From Elymus sibiricus (lineage: Eukaryota; Streptophyta; Magnoliopsida; Poales; Poaceae): 64,000 nucleotides of DNA. This document shows, in pieces, positions 1-11,248 of this stretch. The stretch spans positions 378,948,114-379,012,113 of the forward strand of contig CM077676.1 in assembly GCA_039707655.1 (NCBI GenBank), read 5' to 3'. The stretch's first letter is position 1. The number at the start of each line of letters is the position of its first letter. The position numbers and the translations under genes are program-made. A model generated the notes under the pieces. The model was not told the DNA's origin. It did not search any database and saw only the letters and a list, made by a program, of their open reading frames with translations.

Positions 1-1
1 C

Positions 2-778
2 GACATGGAAGAAATCCAGAAGCTGGAAGGGGTCAGTCCAGGGCCAGACATCCCACCGGAACTGCTGAGCGGCATTGCGCAGATGGCGGCTGGCGTACCA
101 GCTATGTTCAACACGCTGAACGTTCGCCGCGCCATCATCCCCGCCGCCAACGGCCACTTATCCGCCCGTGCGCTCGCTCGGTACTACGCGGCGCTAGCAG
201 CCGGCGGCGCCATTCCCCCGCCGCACTCCAGCAACGCCAAGCCGCTCCTGGGCAGCCATGTGCACACGCCCGCGTTCCCCACCGCCGCCACGTCCAAGAA
301 GAAGAAGAAAGGCTCCACGAAGAAGGGCAGCGGGAGCTTGCTGGAGAAAGGCGAGTACGTGCAGCTACGCACCAGCGATGCCGACAGCGAAGCATCGGCG
401 GCGACAGGGAGCGCCAGCGGCAGGATGTTCAGCAACAGCGACAGCGCCATCATGGACGCGTTCATGGGCGTCGGCGAGTACTCGGGCATGATCCACCCGA
501 ACGGCAAGTTCGGGCTCGGGTTCAGGAGGTACGGCAGGTCTGGCTGCACGCCGACGGGGTTTGGGCACTCCGGGATGGGCGGGTCGAATGGGTTCTGCGA
601 CCCGGAGCACGGGTTTGCCATCGCCGTGACGGTGAACAAGATGGCACTGGGGTCTGTCACGCGGCGCGTGGTGCGGTTCGTGTGCGAGGAGCTGGGCGTG
701 CCGGTGCCCGACGAGTTCTCCGTCGCCGGGGAGAAGGGGCCCGACATGGTGCTCAACCTCGCGCCGCCGGCTGAGTAG
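2..778 (+). CDS. ABC1 kinase/beta-lactamase fusion protein, C-terminal part (partial)
   Basis: The frame is open from the window edge to a TAG stop at 776-778, so this is the 3' part of a gene whose start lies upstream; the first visible ATG (position 5) is internal. The translation has the serine beta-lactamase/class C penicillin-binding fold of plant ABC1K proteins: RRAIIPAANGHLSARALARYYAAL early, then GVGEYSGM, a glycine-rich stretch ending FGHSGMGGSNGFCD (an HSG-type active-site triad motif), then a C-terminal helix region. It resembles the C-terminus of Arabidopsis At5g24810-type proteins, which carry an ABC1 atypical kinase domain followed by a beta-lactamase domain and are thought to act in organelles. 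A lysine-rich insert (residues about 98-108 of the fragment) and a serine/alanine linker look like a disordered loop. The kinase half is not in view, so the fusion is inferred from family knowledge. No disruption is seen. Confidence 0.82.
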   Translation, partial: DMEEIQKLEGVSPGPDIPPELLSGIAQMAAGVPAMFNTLNVRRAIIPAANGHLSARALARYYAALAAGGAIPPPHSSNAKPLLGSHVHTPAFPTAATSKKKKKGSTKKGSGSLLEKGEYVQLRTSDADSEASAATGSASGRMFSNSDSAIMDAFMGVGEYSGMIHPNGKFGLGFRRYGRSGCTPTGFGHSGMGGSNGFCDPEHGFAIAVTVNKMALGSVTRRVVRFVCEELGVPVPDEFSVAGEKGPDMVLNLAPPAE

Positions 779-1190
779 GTTGACCTGTAGTAGGAATTTG
801 AAAGGCACGGCATTAATTAACACGGTAGATATTAATACACACGCGCGCGGGTCATTTTGACGGGGCGTTTTACACTGTAAAACTTCAGTAGCGGCTTGTA
901 CGTATGGAAATGTGATTCTTGATGTGAATGATGGCAGAGGAGAATCCAAAATTGGCTCTAATACGTCAATTATTTGTTGAACTTTGCTCAGTGCCGTTAC
1001 AAATACCAGATTTATTTGCTACAGCTCCCTCTACCAACTGGAGTAAATAACATAGTAATGCTCTGGCCCATGTTTTGGCCAATTCTTGTGAAAACTCTAG
1101 TTTGCTTTGTGTTTTCATTCTGCTCCGGGAGACCCTGTATAACTTTGTTGTTTAATCAATAAAATGTTGACGTTCTAACAAAAAGAAAAC
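779..1190 (+). other. 3' UTR of the ABC1K/beta-lactamase gene
   Basis: The non-coding sequence follows the TAG stop directly. A canonical AATAAA polyadenylation signal lies at 1158-1163, and the sequence becomes A-rich just after it. The cleavage site is inferred, not seen. Confidence 0.5.
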
Positions 1191-1811
1191 TAGACTAAAT
1201 AATATTTTTATATTCAGTCCTCGTTGGGTAGCAACTGTCAACAAAATAATTTTCTCCATTATTGAGTTATGAATGTTTTAGTAAAGGAAATTGAAAAACT
1301 AGCTACGGCATGAACCTAGTTTTGGTCCTAATAAACTTGAAACCATACAAATCGTGATCCTCGGCTTTTTAAAACCAGACATGCACTTACTAACCCAAAT
1401 CGACAATGAAAGACATTCACAAAAATAAAAAATAAAAATGAGGAAAAATGAAAAATATCTAAAAATAATAATAATTCTTTTATAATCATGAAAGAACGTC
1501 GATTGAAATATAAGACACTGCCTACATATATTAAAAAGGGAAATTTTAGGAAAACTAGAGAAAGGGGGAAATATGGATTATTTGTTAGTGTTTACTGATG
1601 GCTGGTCTTTTGAAAATACTTATGACTTACGCGGTTTTCTAAGAATTCTCATGTTCATATATTTTGGTAACATATCAAGAACTTGTTAACTATGATTACT
1701 CTTATTGTTTTAGCCAGCACACATATGTTCTCTTTATATGTTTGTAACCTTAATTTTGAACTTCTTTAGAAAATGGTGTTTTTCATTACTTTAGCTAATA
1801 TAGTTTGCACG
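1191..1811. other. AT-rich intergenic stretch, no gene seen
   Basis: This stretch holds short A- and T-runs and no ORF with protein-like composition on either strand. I see no terminal repeats and no RNA gene. Confidence 0.6.
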
Positions 1812-2195
1812 GAGTATCTACTCCTGAGCTCAAATGCCCGATGAACAGTAAAATCAAGAAAATAGTAAAAAAAATAAATCGAAAAGTTCTGAATTTTTTT
1901 TGTGGTAAACTTTGACAAATATTTTCTATGCTAGCAAAACTTCATCATGAAATGACATTCGTGGAAGTCGTGGTAAAAAGCAAAATTGATGCTAGAAAAA
2001 TGCTATTTTTGAAAGCATTTTGGAGTGCTGATTTTGTTATTTTTGCCATGACTCCCATTAATGTCATTTTGCGCCGAAATTTTTCAAACACACAAAACGT
2101 TTGTCCAAGTTTGCCACAAAAAAATTTCAGTTTTTGTTTTGTTTTGGATTTGACTGTTCATCCCAAGCTCATTTGAGCTCGGGAGCAAAAGAGGA
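1812..2195. mobile_element. Fold-back MITE-like element with long inverted arms
   Basis: The left arm (about 1823-1990) and the reverse complement of the right arm (about 2025-2190) align over most of their length. Shared blocks in order are GAGCTCAAATG, ATGAACAGT(A/C)AAATC, a TTTTTTTGTGG(T/C)AAACTT block and AAATGACATT followed by TGG(T/C)AAAAA. The short centre makes this a hairpin-type, non-autonomous DNA element. Long arms and AT richness suggest a Mutator-like MITE, but no clean target duplication was identified, so the superfamily is open. Confidence 0.65.
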
Positions 2196-2627
2196 CTTTC
2201 AGACACTCTACTCATTGCTCATCTTTATTTTTACAAAACGGTTATCTGTAACTATTTCTCGATCATTCGTATTTGCACTTACTTACTTCGATCCATATTA
2301 ATTGTCGTTGCTTTAGCACCTTGCAGGGAGGGAGTATTGTTAAATATAGATCCGAGAGAGTGTTACATTTTTGCCTTTGCCATTTGTGTAGATTAAAATC
2401 ATGTATATAATCTATAGGAATAACTTTCCGATCTATGAAATTAATACTTTTAACAGTATACACTCTCTCGAGTCTCGACGGCATCGCCATATCCACCCCC
2501 TCTCTCCCTTCATCTTGCCCCGACGGTGTCGCCTCCACCCACTGCCACTGCTGCCCGGAGAGGCAGTGCCAGCCGTCGGATGACACTGGCGCATGCTTCA
2601 GTGCTCTGTTTTTTTAGGCAATTCAGT
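2196..2627. other. Intergenic stretch, no gene seen
   Basis: This is AT-rich sequence followed by a CT-rich, GC-rich stretch (about 2460-2600). Short ORFs here have no recognisable domain. It ends at the target duplication of the Mutator-like element. Confidence 0.5.
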
Positions 2628-2854
2628 GCTCTGCTAGGGAGCTTCTATTTCTCGCGTTCAGCGAGCAGGGCGCCCTGTCTCGCTGAAGCCAGCGAGTGTA
2701 TGGGCCGGCCCACGTGCGCGGGTAAGCCCTGCCTGTTTCCTGTTTCGTTTTTTTTCACGTTTTTTCTTTTTTGCTTTCTTTTTTACTTTTGTTTATACTT
2801 TGAAATATTCTAAATACATATATTACAAAAACACTCTCCCAAAAACAACATTTG

Positions 2855-3490
2855 AAAAATGTTGAACAGGGATTAAAAAATGTTGAACAAGAATTTGAAA
2901 AATGTTGAACAAGTATTTTAAAATGTTGAATAAGTATTTGAAAAAAATGTTGAACATGTATTTGAAAAAATGTTGAATAAGTACTGAAAATGTTGAACAG
3001 GTATATGAAAAATGTTGAACAAGTATTTGAAAAATGTTGAACAAGTATTTGAAAAATGTAGAACAAGTATTTGAAAAGATGTTGATCATGTATATAAAAA
3101 ATGTTGAACAATTATTTGAAAAATGTTGAACAAGTATTTGAAAAGGTGTTGAACAAAGTATTTTAAAAAATGTTGAACAAGTATTTAAAAAAATGTTGAT
3201 CATGTATTTGAAAAATGTTGAACAAGAATTTGAAAAATGTTGAACAAGTATTTGAAAAATTGTTGAATAAGTATTAAAAATGTTGAATAGGTATTAAAAA
3301 TGTTGAACGAGTATATGAAAAATGTAGAACGGGTATATGAAAAATGTTGAACAAGTATAAAAAATGTTGATCAAGTATTTGAACAAAATGTTGAATAACT
3401 ATTAACATGTTGAATAAGTATTTGAAAAATGTTGAAATAGCGTTCGAACAATGTTGAACGTGTATACAAAAAATGTTGATCACTTGTTAC
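2855..3490. repeat. Minisatellite, about 20-22-bp unit
   Basis: Around 28 degenerate copies of a unit of the form TGTTGAACAAGTATTTGAAA are arranged head to tail. Variation is mainly in the A-run length and in GAACA versus GATCA or GAATA. It lies inside the Mutator-like element. The reverse strand stays open in two frames only because of the periodicity. Confidence 0.9.
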
Positions 3491-3695
3491 AAAAAATGTT
3501 TTTGACATGTACAAAAATATAGAGTGAAAACAAGAATAAACATAAGAAAAAACACAAGAAGAACAAAAAATGGAGAAGAAAAACGTTGATCACTTGTTAC
3601 CAAAAATGTTTTTTGACATGTACAAAAATGTAGAGTGAAAACGAAAACAAACATAAGAAACACAAAAGAAAAACAAAAAATGAAGAAGAAAAAAG
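3474..3695. repeat. Direct duplication of about 110 bp
   Basis: The block starting GTTGATCACTTGTTAC at about 3474 recurs at about 3584, each followed by a TGACATGTACAAAAAT motif, a TAGAGTGAAAAC motif and an A/G-rich tail. It continues the minisatellite region. Confidence 0.75.
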
Positions 3696-3874
3696 AAAAT
3701 CAAACAAAAAATAGAGAAAAAAAGAATGAAACAAATCTGAGAAGAAAGGAAAAAACGGAGAAGGAAAAAGAAATGGAACAAAAGAAAACGAAAAAAAGTA
3801 AAAGAAAAAATGGAGAAGACCGCCTCGGTGGCCTCTAGTAGATATGGATCCAAAATCTAACCAGGAACATGAGA

Positions 3875-3939
3875 TGGGCGGAGTGGTTAGCCGCGCCAGG
3901 TGAGATGCCTGGAGACCAGGTTTCGATTCGGGACGCCAC
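3875..3939 (+). repeat. tRNA-like sequence with pol III A and B box resemblance
   Basis: TGGGCGGAGTGGTTAG resembles the tRNA A box of Ser/Leu type. About 40 bp later, CAGGTTTCGATTCGGG resembles the B box and T-arm. No complete cloverleaf or acceptor stem was confirmed, so it is not called a tRNA gene. Such tRNA-derived pieces are common in SINEs and in grass DNA transposons. Confidence 0.5.
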
Positions 3940-4060
3940 ATTTATTCCCGATTTTTTGAATCTGTGCGAGCTAAATGGGCCGGCCCGACACTGTTCACAT
4001 CGACGCGAGAGATTCTGGTAGACTCGCTTAATGCGAGAAATAGCGTTCGCGGCTCTGCTA

Positions 4061-4542
4061 TGCCCCATTGGGTGGGGGCGGAGCTGCCCGGGCCAGGCGA
4101 ATATCGGCCTGGAGTGCCCAGCACAGCCCAATCAAACGGTTGGGCGTAAGACCGCCTGGGCCTCGCACGACGCATGCGACCAGGCCTCTCGCCCAGTAAG
4201 TCTCGCACGGAGGAAAGACCAACTTCCACGCCGCCGCCGCCGCCGCCCACTACCGGCGTCGTCGCCTCATTCTCCTTCTCGAACACACTGCATCGTCCAG
4301 TCTACAGAGTCCACGCCCGCTGACAGCCCGGCCCCCACCAGCCCCATCCAATCATATCAAATCGACTCTCTCCATCTGTATCTCTATCTTTCTCTCTCTC
4401 TCTCTTTTAAACTCGCGTTCCTTCCGACGGAAGGGAACCGACGCCACCGCAGCAGAGCATTAAACGGTTTGCGCCCCCGTGACTCTCCTTTTCTCCTTCC
4501 AACGGGAACACACCACCGCATCTCCCTCCTCCTCTCCGCGCC
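4061..4542 (+). promoter_or_regulatory. Promoter and 5' UTR region of USP
   Basis: The interval lies between the Mutator-like element and the USP start codon. A long pyrimidine tract of CT repeats (4381-4408) is a typical plant core-promoter/5'-leader Y patch. No clear TATA box was seen. The start codon context GCGCCATGGCT is a good grass initiation context. The transcription start is not determinable by eye. Confidence 0.45.
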
Positions 4543-7500
4543 ATGGCTTCCGGCGTCCACGCGGCGGCGGAGGGCGTCGCCGCGCTCGGGATCTCCGCCG
4601 AGTGGGCCGAGCCGTGCCCCGCGCTGCGCCGGAACCTGCACCTCCTCTCCCACGACCAGGTAATTATCTCACCCCGCCGCATCTTCTAGCAGTCATTCCT
4701 ACTTAGTTACTACTAGTAGCATATCTGCATATGCGGTAGTCGTTCTATTCCGTGGGCGTTCGTTCCTAATTCAGTTTTTCTTTTGGATACTCGATATACA
4801 ATACAAAATTAAATAAAAATATTGTGAGTTGCGTAATGCTATGGACGGCGGAGTCCGCGAAATTCTTAGGATTCGGCGCAGTTTCTTATAATTTAGCGCT
4901 GCCTGGTACGGCCAACTACCTCGGCCTAGTTCCCCCACGTGTGATGGTGATGGCTTGTTGTTGCCCACTCGAGCATCTCCTGCAAGTTAAAGGCTTCTTA
5001 CAAAGTGCGATTTTGTCCTTGCTGTACTTCATCCTGCACTACCGAATCTGAACATTGATTTGACGGACCGTACATTACCCACTTCGATTTTGCGCGTAAA
5101 AACCGATAAATTTTGATAGGAACTGCAATGGACTCTGCACATTGTTTGAGTGTGAGTTCTCTGTAATACTTTTTTTTTTTGCCTTCTGGGTGGTTCTAGG
5201 TTGAACTTGCGAGGATGCTGTTGAATGAAGGCCAGGGGCACTTGTTTGAACACTGGCCAGAACCTGGTGTCGACGATGACAAGAAGAAAAACTTCTTTGA
5301 TCAGGTGTGTCTTTGACTGTATATCCATCAAGTTTTTCAATATTTATTTATGTTACCTATATGTGCATAGTTACCATGGACCCACAGAATATCCTAGCCA
5401 CCTGCGGACTTGTCTGTTACTAGCTTTCTATTGGAAATCAACGAATTTCATAGGCGGAATTGGTACAAAGTTGAAGATTGTTCTTTTCCTGCTAAAAGTT
5501 TTCATTGCCTAGGTTTGCCGACTTAACTCAAGCTATCCTGGTGGGCTGGCAGCATACATCCAGAATGCCAAAAAGCTTTTAGCAGACTCCAAGGCGGGAC
5601 AAAATCCATATGATGGCTTCACACCTTCTGTAAGTCTTGCAATGCACCATTTTCTCATGAATTTGTTGGGTTGCTTCAAACGCGCTTTCTTGTGTTGTAT
5701 CATGTGATGTAAATTTTCAATTCCAAATACTCAATTGCTCCTTTCTTTTTCCGGCTCTGAACCATTGCGTACTGATATGCCTCTTTATTATCTGAACGAA
5801 GTACATGGTGCTAACAGATGAACTGTATTTTCAGGTTCCCTCGGGGGAAGTATTGACGTTTGGTGATGACAATTTTCTTTCACTGGAAGCAGCTGGGGTA
5901 AAAGAAGCACGCAATGCCGCATTTGTTCTTGTAGCTGGTGGTCTTGGTGAAAGACTTGGTTACAAAGGAATTAAGGTAATGTGGCTTGAGTTCCTAGTAG
6001 TGTACTTACAGCCAAGAATTGGAAAGACTGTCATGTTGTCATATCACAGTTAAAATTTTGTATTCATGATTTGCAATGGTAGCAGGTATGTACATCAACT
6101 AGCTCTTCAGAATCATGCTTTAGAGCATCCATATCCATAGGTGGTAAGCAGACGCTAAAGGTGGAGGAACTGGCTAGCACCAGTGCTAAGGGATGCGAGA
6201 ATAGGTGCTAAGATAAAAAAAAAGCTTAGCATCAATGCTACGCCAAATAATTACTTTTAATTAGCTATGCATATGAAATTGTAATTTAAGTGACAAAACT
6301 GAAAGAACTTAGCATTGGTGCTATGGGATGTGGGAGAAAAACTTAAATAAGTGTATATAGAGAAATCTGATTTATCCACCTTGGCACTTAATTTAGAGAT
6401 GATTGGGATGTGGATGCTCTTAGCAGATATATTGTTTTGCTGTCATGCAGCTGTGGTACTGTTTGTGTTATTTTATCAGGATATTTCCACTTTCACACAC
6501 TATGTGCTACAACACATTTTCATCATTCGTTGGATAGCAGTATTGCACATCGTGGCAAACACAGAACTTTTTAGACTGTACTGCTGGTAACTTGTGTAGG
6601 TCTTATTTCATCCTGTAATTACAATTTGAACACATAACATATTACCTGTGGAAATCTGTTGTTTTGTTGGGTGACTTGACATCAAACAAACTTCTGAACG
6701 TACCATGTCACAGATTTTGTTAACTATTTCATCGCACAGGTAGCACTCCCCAGGGAAACAACCACTGGGAAATGTTTTCTTCAACATTACATAGAGTCTA
6801 TTCTGGCTTTACAAGAGGCGAGCTGCAAAATGGAGGGTATGTAGAATATGATGCCTTGTCATTGTTGATTAGTTTTCTCACCAATACTTTGTATACTTCC
6901 TATGATACTTGTCACTGTTGATCATTTCGCTTTAGTTAACATTTTCCTGAAATGAACTACCATTCTGTACAGCGTCGATCCTTGTATGGTTTCATTACTA
7001 TGGTTTCTGTTGGTTGGTGTGGCTGCCCGAATGAACTGACGTGAGCCCATAGAAGTAGCTTGAATGGCTGCTGTTAGTATATAAAAAAAGGGATGTCGTT
7101 CAACTATATATATCACTTAGTATGTGAGGCTGAGGTACATCATTGGATTAGTACTGCTAATTTGATATTGTTTACTTATATAGACTAGACCAAGATGAAC
7201 TTAGGCCAAATTAAAGACCTGAATCAGATAAGTTAAACCAGTTTTTTTTTTTTGGGTCTCTGGTTTCTAAATTCAGTCTGCACATCGATAGAATGCAATT
7301 CTACCTCTCATTTTCCCAACCCGATAGAGCTTTAGACAACATGTTGGATACAGAAACGTAAATTTTGGTTTCTTGTGAATGGCTCATCCAGCATGATTTT
7401 AACTGTTTATTTTCATGATATCAAATTTTTCGAATTTAGGGCCTCAAGAAAATCCAAACATTGTTTTAATTGATTTTCATTCTTTGAGTGTGCAGGCGAA

Positions 7501-10500
7501 TGCCATACGAAGATCCCATTTGCTATTATGACTTCCGATGATACAAATGCACTGACCATCAAACTTTTGGAATCAAACTCCTATTTTGGAATGGAACCAT
7601 CACAAGTGAAAATTCTAAAGCAGGTGGATTTCTATTTTGCCTTTTCTTCCATGTGCTTCTTAGGGGCCAAAAAGATACACAGCTGTTACTTTTGGTGCTG
7701 ACTAATGCTTATTTGTTTTAGGAAAAAGTAGCATGTCTAGCTGACAACGATGCAAGGCTTGCATTAGATCCAAATGACAAGTACAAGATCCAGGTTGCTA
7801 ATTTCATATGATTGCTTATACTGGGGTTTAAAATGTACTCCCTCCGTCCCATAATATAAGAGCGTTTTTGACACTACAATAGTGTAAAAAACGCTCTTAT
7901 ATTATGGGACGGAGGGAGTATTATTGTTGTTTTCATCTTCTCGAATTTGCACTTCTCTTACTTCTGGTTTTGTGATTCGGCAGACAAAGCCACATGGCCA
8001 TGGAGATGTTCATTCTCTTCTTTATTCAAGTGGATTACTTGAGCAATGGTATGCCTGTTGGTTCAAGGACTGGATGTATTTTTTCGTTGAAGAAACTTTC
8101 TGAATCAGACTAGTTTGCCTTTTTGAAGGCATTTAACTGTTATCATTGATTCATTTGAAATAGTTTATAGTAAAGTAATCAATCAAACTTCAACCTTGCA
8201 CATGAAAATCTTAGGATTTTTTTTTATAGTACTTCACATTCTTTTGACAGGAAGAGTACAGGACGGAGATGGGTCCTCTTTTTCCAGGACACAAATGGAT
8301 TGCTCTTTAATGTTTGTACACCGCCTTTTTCTACTGTATCATAATTATGATTACTGTAGGGAGCCAGGAACTTAGTTCTACTATCTTTTTGTAGGCAATA
8401 CCATCAGCATTAGGTGTCAGTGCCACCAAGGGCTACAATGTTAATTCTCTTGCAGTTCCTCGAAAGGCAAAGGAAGCCATTGGTGGAATAACCAAACTTA
8501 CTCATGTTGACGGTAAATTCGCCAATTTCACCACATTCCATGGCAGCTATTTATGGGTATACATACATGGAAATTTTGATGCTTTTCTGACAATGGGGTC
8601 AATAATATTACGAATCAATGGTGATTACAGAGTATATCAGTACCGCGAATCAATAAAAAGTATCACCATTTGTCCAAAAAGATCTATGCGATCCCTATTC
8701 TTCAGCTTATTCTCTACTGCCATCTAACCTATCAATTCTGACAGAAGAATGCATTTCACGTGTATTTTTTCACTTCTGTACAGCTGTTTTGTACTTCAGT
8801 TCTGTCAAATTTGACTTGGATCCGTTCTTATAGGTAGAACAATGGTGATCAATGTCGAGTACAATCAGCTAGATCCACTCCTTCGTGCAACTGGGCATCC
8901 TGATGGAGATGCAAATTGTGAAACAGGCTATTCTCCATACCCTGGAAATATAAACCAGGTAATATTGCAAACAGATGGTTTAGAACAGTAAGGACTTGTC
9001 AACTTCCAAATGATCCTTTGCTTCAGTGGGTCTCAAATACTGAAAACATGGTGCTTAACATGGCCTGTTTATTTAATATCATCAGTGTGATCTTTTGGTC
9101 TAGTTTCAATACTACTATGAGTAATCGCCAATGTTGCTCCCACATAAATTGCAGTCTAACACATGTTCTCCATTGTTCTAAAAGTGAACAATACTTTGCT
9201 GTCAGTTTAGAATGCATACGTCTTGGGAGCTTCGCCTTTTTGTTATGCTGACTTTATGCTGCACTTCTGCAGCTGATACTGGAGCTTGGACCATACATTG
9301 AGGAGCTCAAGAAAACACATGGCGCCATTTCTGAATTTGTAAATCCAAAGTAAGTATGCTGCCATGTGCTGCCTCCAAGGACATTTTTTACAATGCTATT
9401 AGGGCAACGAGTATGTGTCCAGTGTCCATTAAGTGGTGGAAGTTGTTTCTGTCAGTGGTCATTTAAGGTTGGGAGCATGAACTTGCTCTTGGTTTTGCTC
9501 TTTCTTTCTTTAACCCAATTTATAGTGTACATAAAAGGTAACATGAGTTTTTGTAGTATCTTCCTAGATCCATCATCATTGATTAAAAGTTCATGACTAA
9601 TCTCACAAGCACTGTATAATAGAGTCTTAATGGCGTTCATATGTCCTGATGTGATATTGTGAGTTTTGTTGACCACAACTTTGAGTATCTATTCTAACAT
9701 TATTATACTTTGACATTTTATTAATTTAGGTATACCGACTCTACCAAGACAGCATTTAAATCATCCACTCGTCTTGAGTGCATGATGCAAGACTATCCGA
9801 AAACACTGCCTCCAACGGCAAAAGTTGGGTTTACGGTAAGGAACAACCTATCTTCTAATCTGGTTATATGATTCAGATGCAAAAGAAAAAGGTTTTCTCT
9901 CTGGGTGCATGTTTCACGTCCTTACTGTCATTCTTTGCCATTTTTAATGTAGGTGATGGATACTTGGCTTGCATATGCTCCTGTAAAGAACAATCCTGAA
10001 GATGCAGCTAGAGTATGAGTTCGGCCCTTCCTAATACTGAATTTTATATACTTCGTGTTGCATCTATATTTTTAAACTTGCATATGAAGAATTTATGCTT
10101 GGTAAGAAGAGTGTTTCTGTGTTTGCTCTTAGTTTATGCTCAGTTGATGAAGTATGATCAAGGTTGAAGTGTGTATGTTAATAGACATGTTAGTTGTCAG
10201 TATTAATTTTGCTTTGTGGTGACACATTGAGAACCAAAGTTTCTCTGCACTTTTGAACTTGCATATGAAGCATTTATGACTGATAGGATGAAGACTTGCT
10301 CTGAATTTATCTGCTTGCATTGATGAATTATGATCCTGGTTAAAGTATGTATCTCGATAGCCATGTTCGTTGTCAGTATCGATATTGTCTCGCTGCGACA
10401 CGTTGAGAACTAAAGTTGCTCTTCACCCTTTGATGGTGCCATCTGTATTGTATATGCACATTTATGTCACTATCCCCAGTTTAAAGTTTGCAAGAGGTTG

Positions 10501-11248
10501 CCATTTATTATACAGATATCGTGCAAGAGTCGCACTTCGATTTGTAAGCAGTCTCTGATACACCTTTTTGCAGGTTCCAAAAGGCAATCCTTTTCATAGT
10601 GCAACCTCAGGAGAGATGGCGATTTACAGGGCAAATAGCCTCATTTTAAGAAAGGTGATGACACTACCAGGCACTTGCTCCTTGTCAGCTTGTTTGCGTT
10701 CCAGCTCAGCGAACTCCTTTTTCCACCATTCCTTTTCCAGGCCGGGGCACAAATATCTGACCCTGTAGTCAGCACTTTCAACGGTCAAGAGGTAGAGGTC
10801 TGGCCACGCGTAACCTGGAGCCCGAGGTGGGGTCTTACGTTCAAGGACGTCAAACGAAAGGTGCACGGCAATTCTTCAGTTTCTCAGAGATCAGTTCTGG
10901 TCATCAATGGCCAGAACATCGTCATCGACGGTCTTTCCTTGGACGGCGCACTTATTGTCAACTCCGTCGACGAAGCAGAGGTAAGAATACACCATGAAGC
11001 TAGAAAACGCTTACCAAATTTATCTGTGTGGTTACGGCCATCTTAAATGATTGATTCTTTGCTACCGTGCTTGTTGGCAGGTCAAAGTGACAGGTCACGT
11101 AGAGAACAAAGGGTGGACTATCCGGCGCGTCGACCACAAGGACACATCAGAGAAGGAAGAGACCAGGATCCGCGGATTCAAATTTGAGAAGATTGAGCAG
11201 CTGGAGGTGAACTACACCGAGCCGGGAAAGCATTGCCTGAGCCCATGA
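4543..11248 (+). CDS. USP: UDP-sugar pyrophosphorylase (17 exons)
   Basis: The enzyme converts sugar-1-phosphates (glucose, galactose, glucuronate, xylose, arabinose) plus UTP to UDP-sugars and pyrophosphate in the cytosol; this salvage step feeds cell-wall precursors. Exons by my splice reading: 4543-4659, 5200-5304, 5513-5629, 5835-5975, 6740-6836, 7496-7623, 7722-7793, 7984-8048, 8251-8311, 8395-8512, 8834-8958, 9273-9349, 9730-9835, 9953-10012, 10574-10654, 10741-10980, 11081-11248. All introns are GT-AG, phases agree, and the product is 625 residues, close to the roughly 600-620 usual for plant USP. The nucleotide-binding loop [13 protein letters not shown] is at 146-158. Other family blocks are FAIMTSDDT (201-209), GHGDVH (264-269) and [10 protein letters not shown]. 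The C-terminal part from about residue 491 fits the beta-helix domain. USP is distinguished from UGPase by the LGERLGYKG loop and from AGX-type enzymes by overall sequence. No frameshift or stop is seen. Introns carry two MITEs and a tandem duplication. Confidence 0.95.
6123..6419. mobile_element. PIF/Harbinger (Tourist-like) MITE in USP intron 4
   Basis: The left end GAGCATCCATATCC and the right end GGATGTGGATGCTC are inverted repeats. They are flanked by TTA at 6120-6122 and 6420-6422, the TSD typical of PIF/Harbinger. The 297-bp interior has no ORF of note and carries related inverted GCTTAGCA/TGCTAAG motifs. Confidence 0.7.
7838..7918. mobile_element. Stowaway MITE in USP intron 7
   Basis: This 81-bp element is a near-perfect palindrome. 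It begins CTCCCTCCGTCCCATAATAT and ends with the inverted counterpart, flanked by TA at 7836-7837 and 7919-7920. The terminus and TA duplication define Stowaway (Tc1/mariner-derived) MITEs; the size matches short Triticeae families. The RNA would fold into a strong hairpin in the intron. Confidence 0.93.
10076..10440. repeat. Tandem duplication of about 181 bp in USP intron 14
   Basis: The segment starting CTTGCATATGAAGAATTTATG (about 10078) recurs at about 10259 as CTTGCATATGAAGCATTTATG. Later shared blocks include GTTGTCAGTAT, a CTGCGACAC/TGGTGACAC block and TTGAGAAC(C/T)AAAGTT. Many substitutions separate the copies, so it is old. Confidence 0.8.

Larger units (their letters stand above)
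2628..4060. mobile_element. Non-autonomous Mutator-like element (body 2637-4051) with 9-bp TSD
   Basis: The 9-bp sequence GCTCTGCTA is present at 2628-2636 and again at 4052-4060, as expected for Mutator-superfamily insertion. The inner ends are inverted repeats: TATTTCTCGCGTTCAGCGAG on the left and, on the reverse strand at the right, TATTTCTCGCATTAAGCGAG. A GGGCCGGCCC palindrome also lies subterminally on both sides (about 2703 and 3978). The outermost bases of the two ends match poorly, which suggests age. The interior holds a minisatellite, a purine-rich stretch and a tRNA-like sequence but no transposase, so it depended on an autonomous partner. Its right end lies about 490 bp upstream of the USP start codon. 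Confidence 0.82.

Noticed and set aside
184..949. Reverse-strand ORFs opposite the ABC1K/beta-lactamase exon
   Set aside because: They mirror GC-rich codon usage of the real plus-strand exon and have no domain.
2755..3483. Reverse-strand open frames of 118 and 126 codons rich in Phe, Asn and Ile
   Set aside because: They are products of the 21-bp minisatellite, whose period keeps frames open; there is no conserved start or domain.
3875..3939. True tRNA gene
   Set aside because: A and B box resemblance only; I could not pair an acceptor stem or a normal anticodon arm, and it lies inside a transposon.
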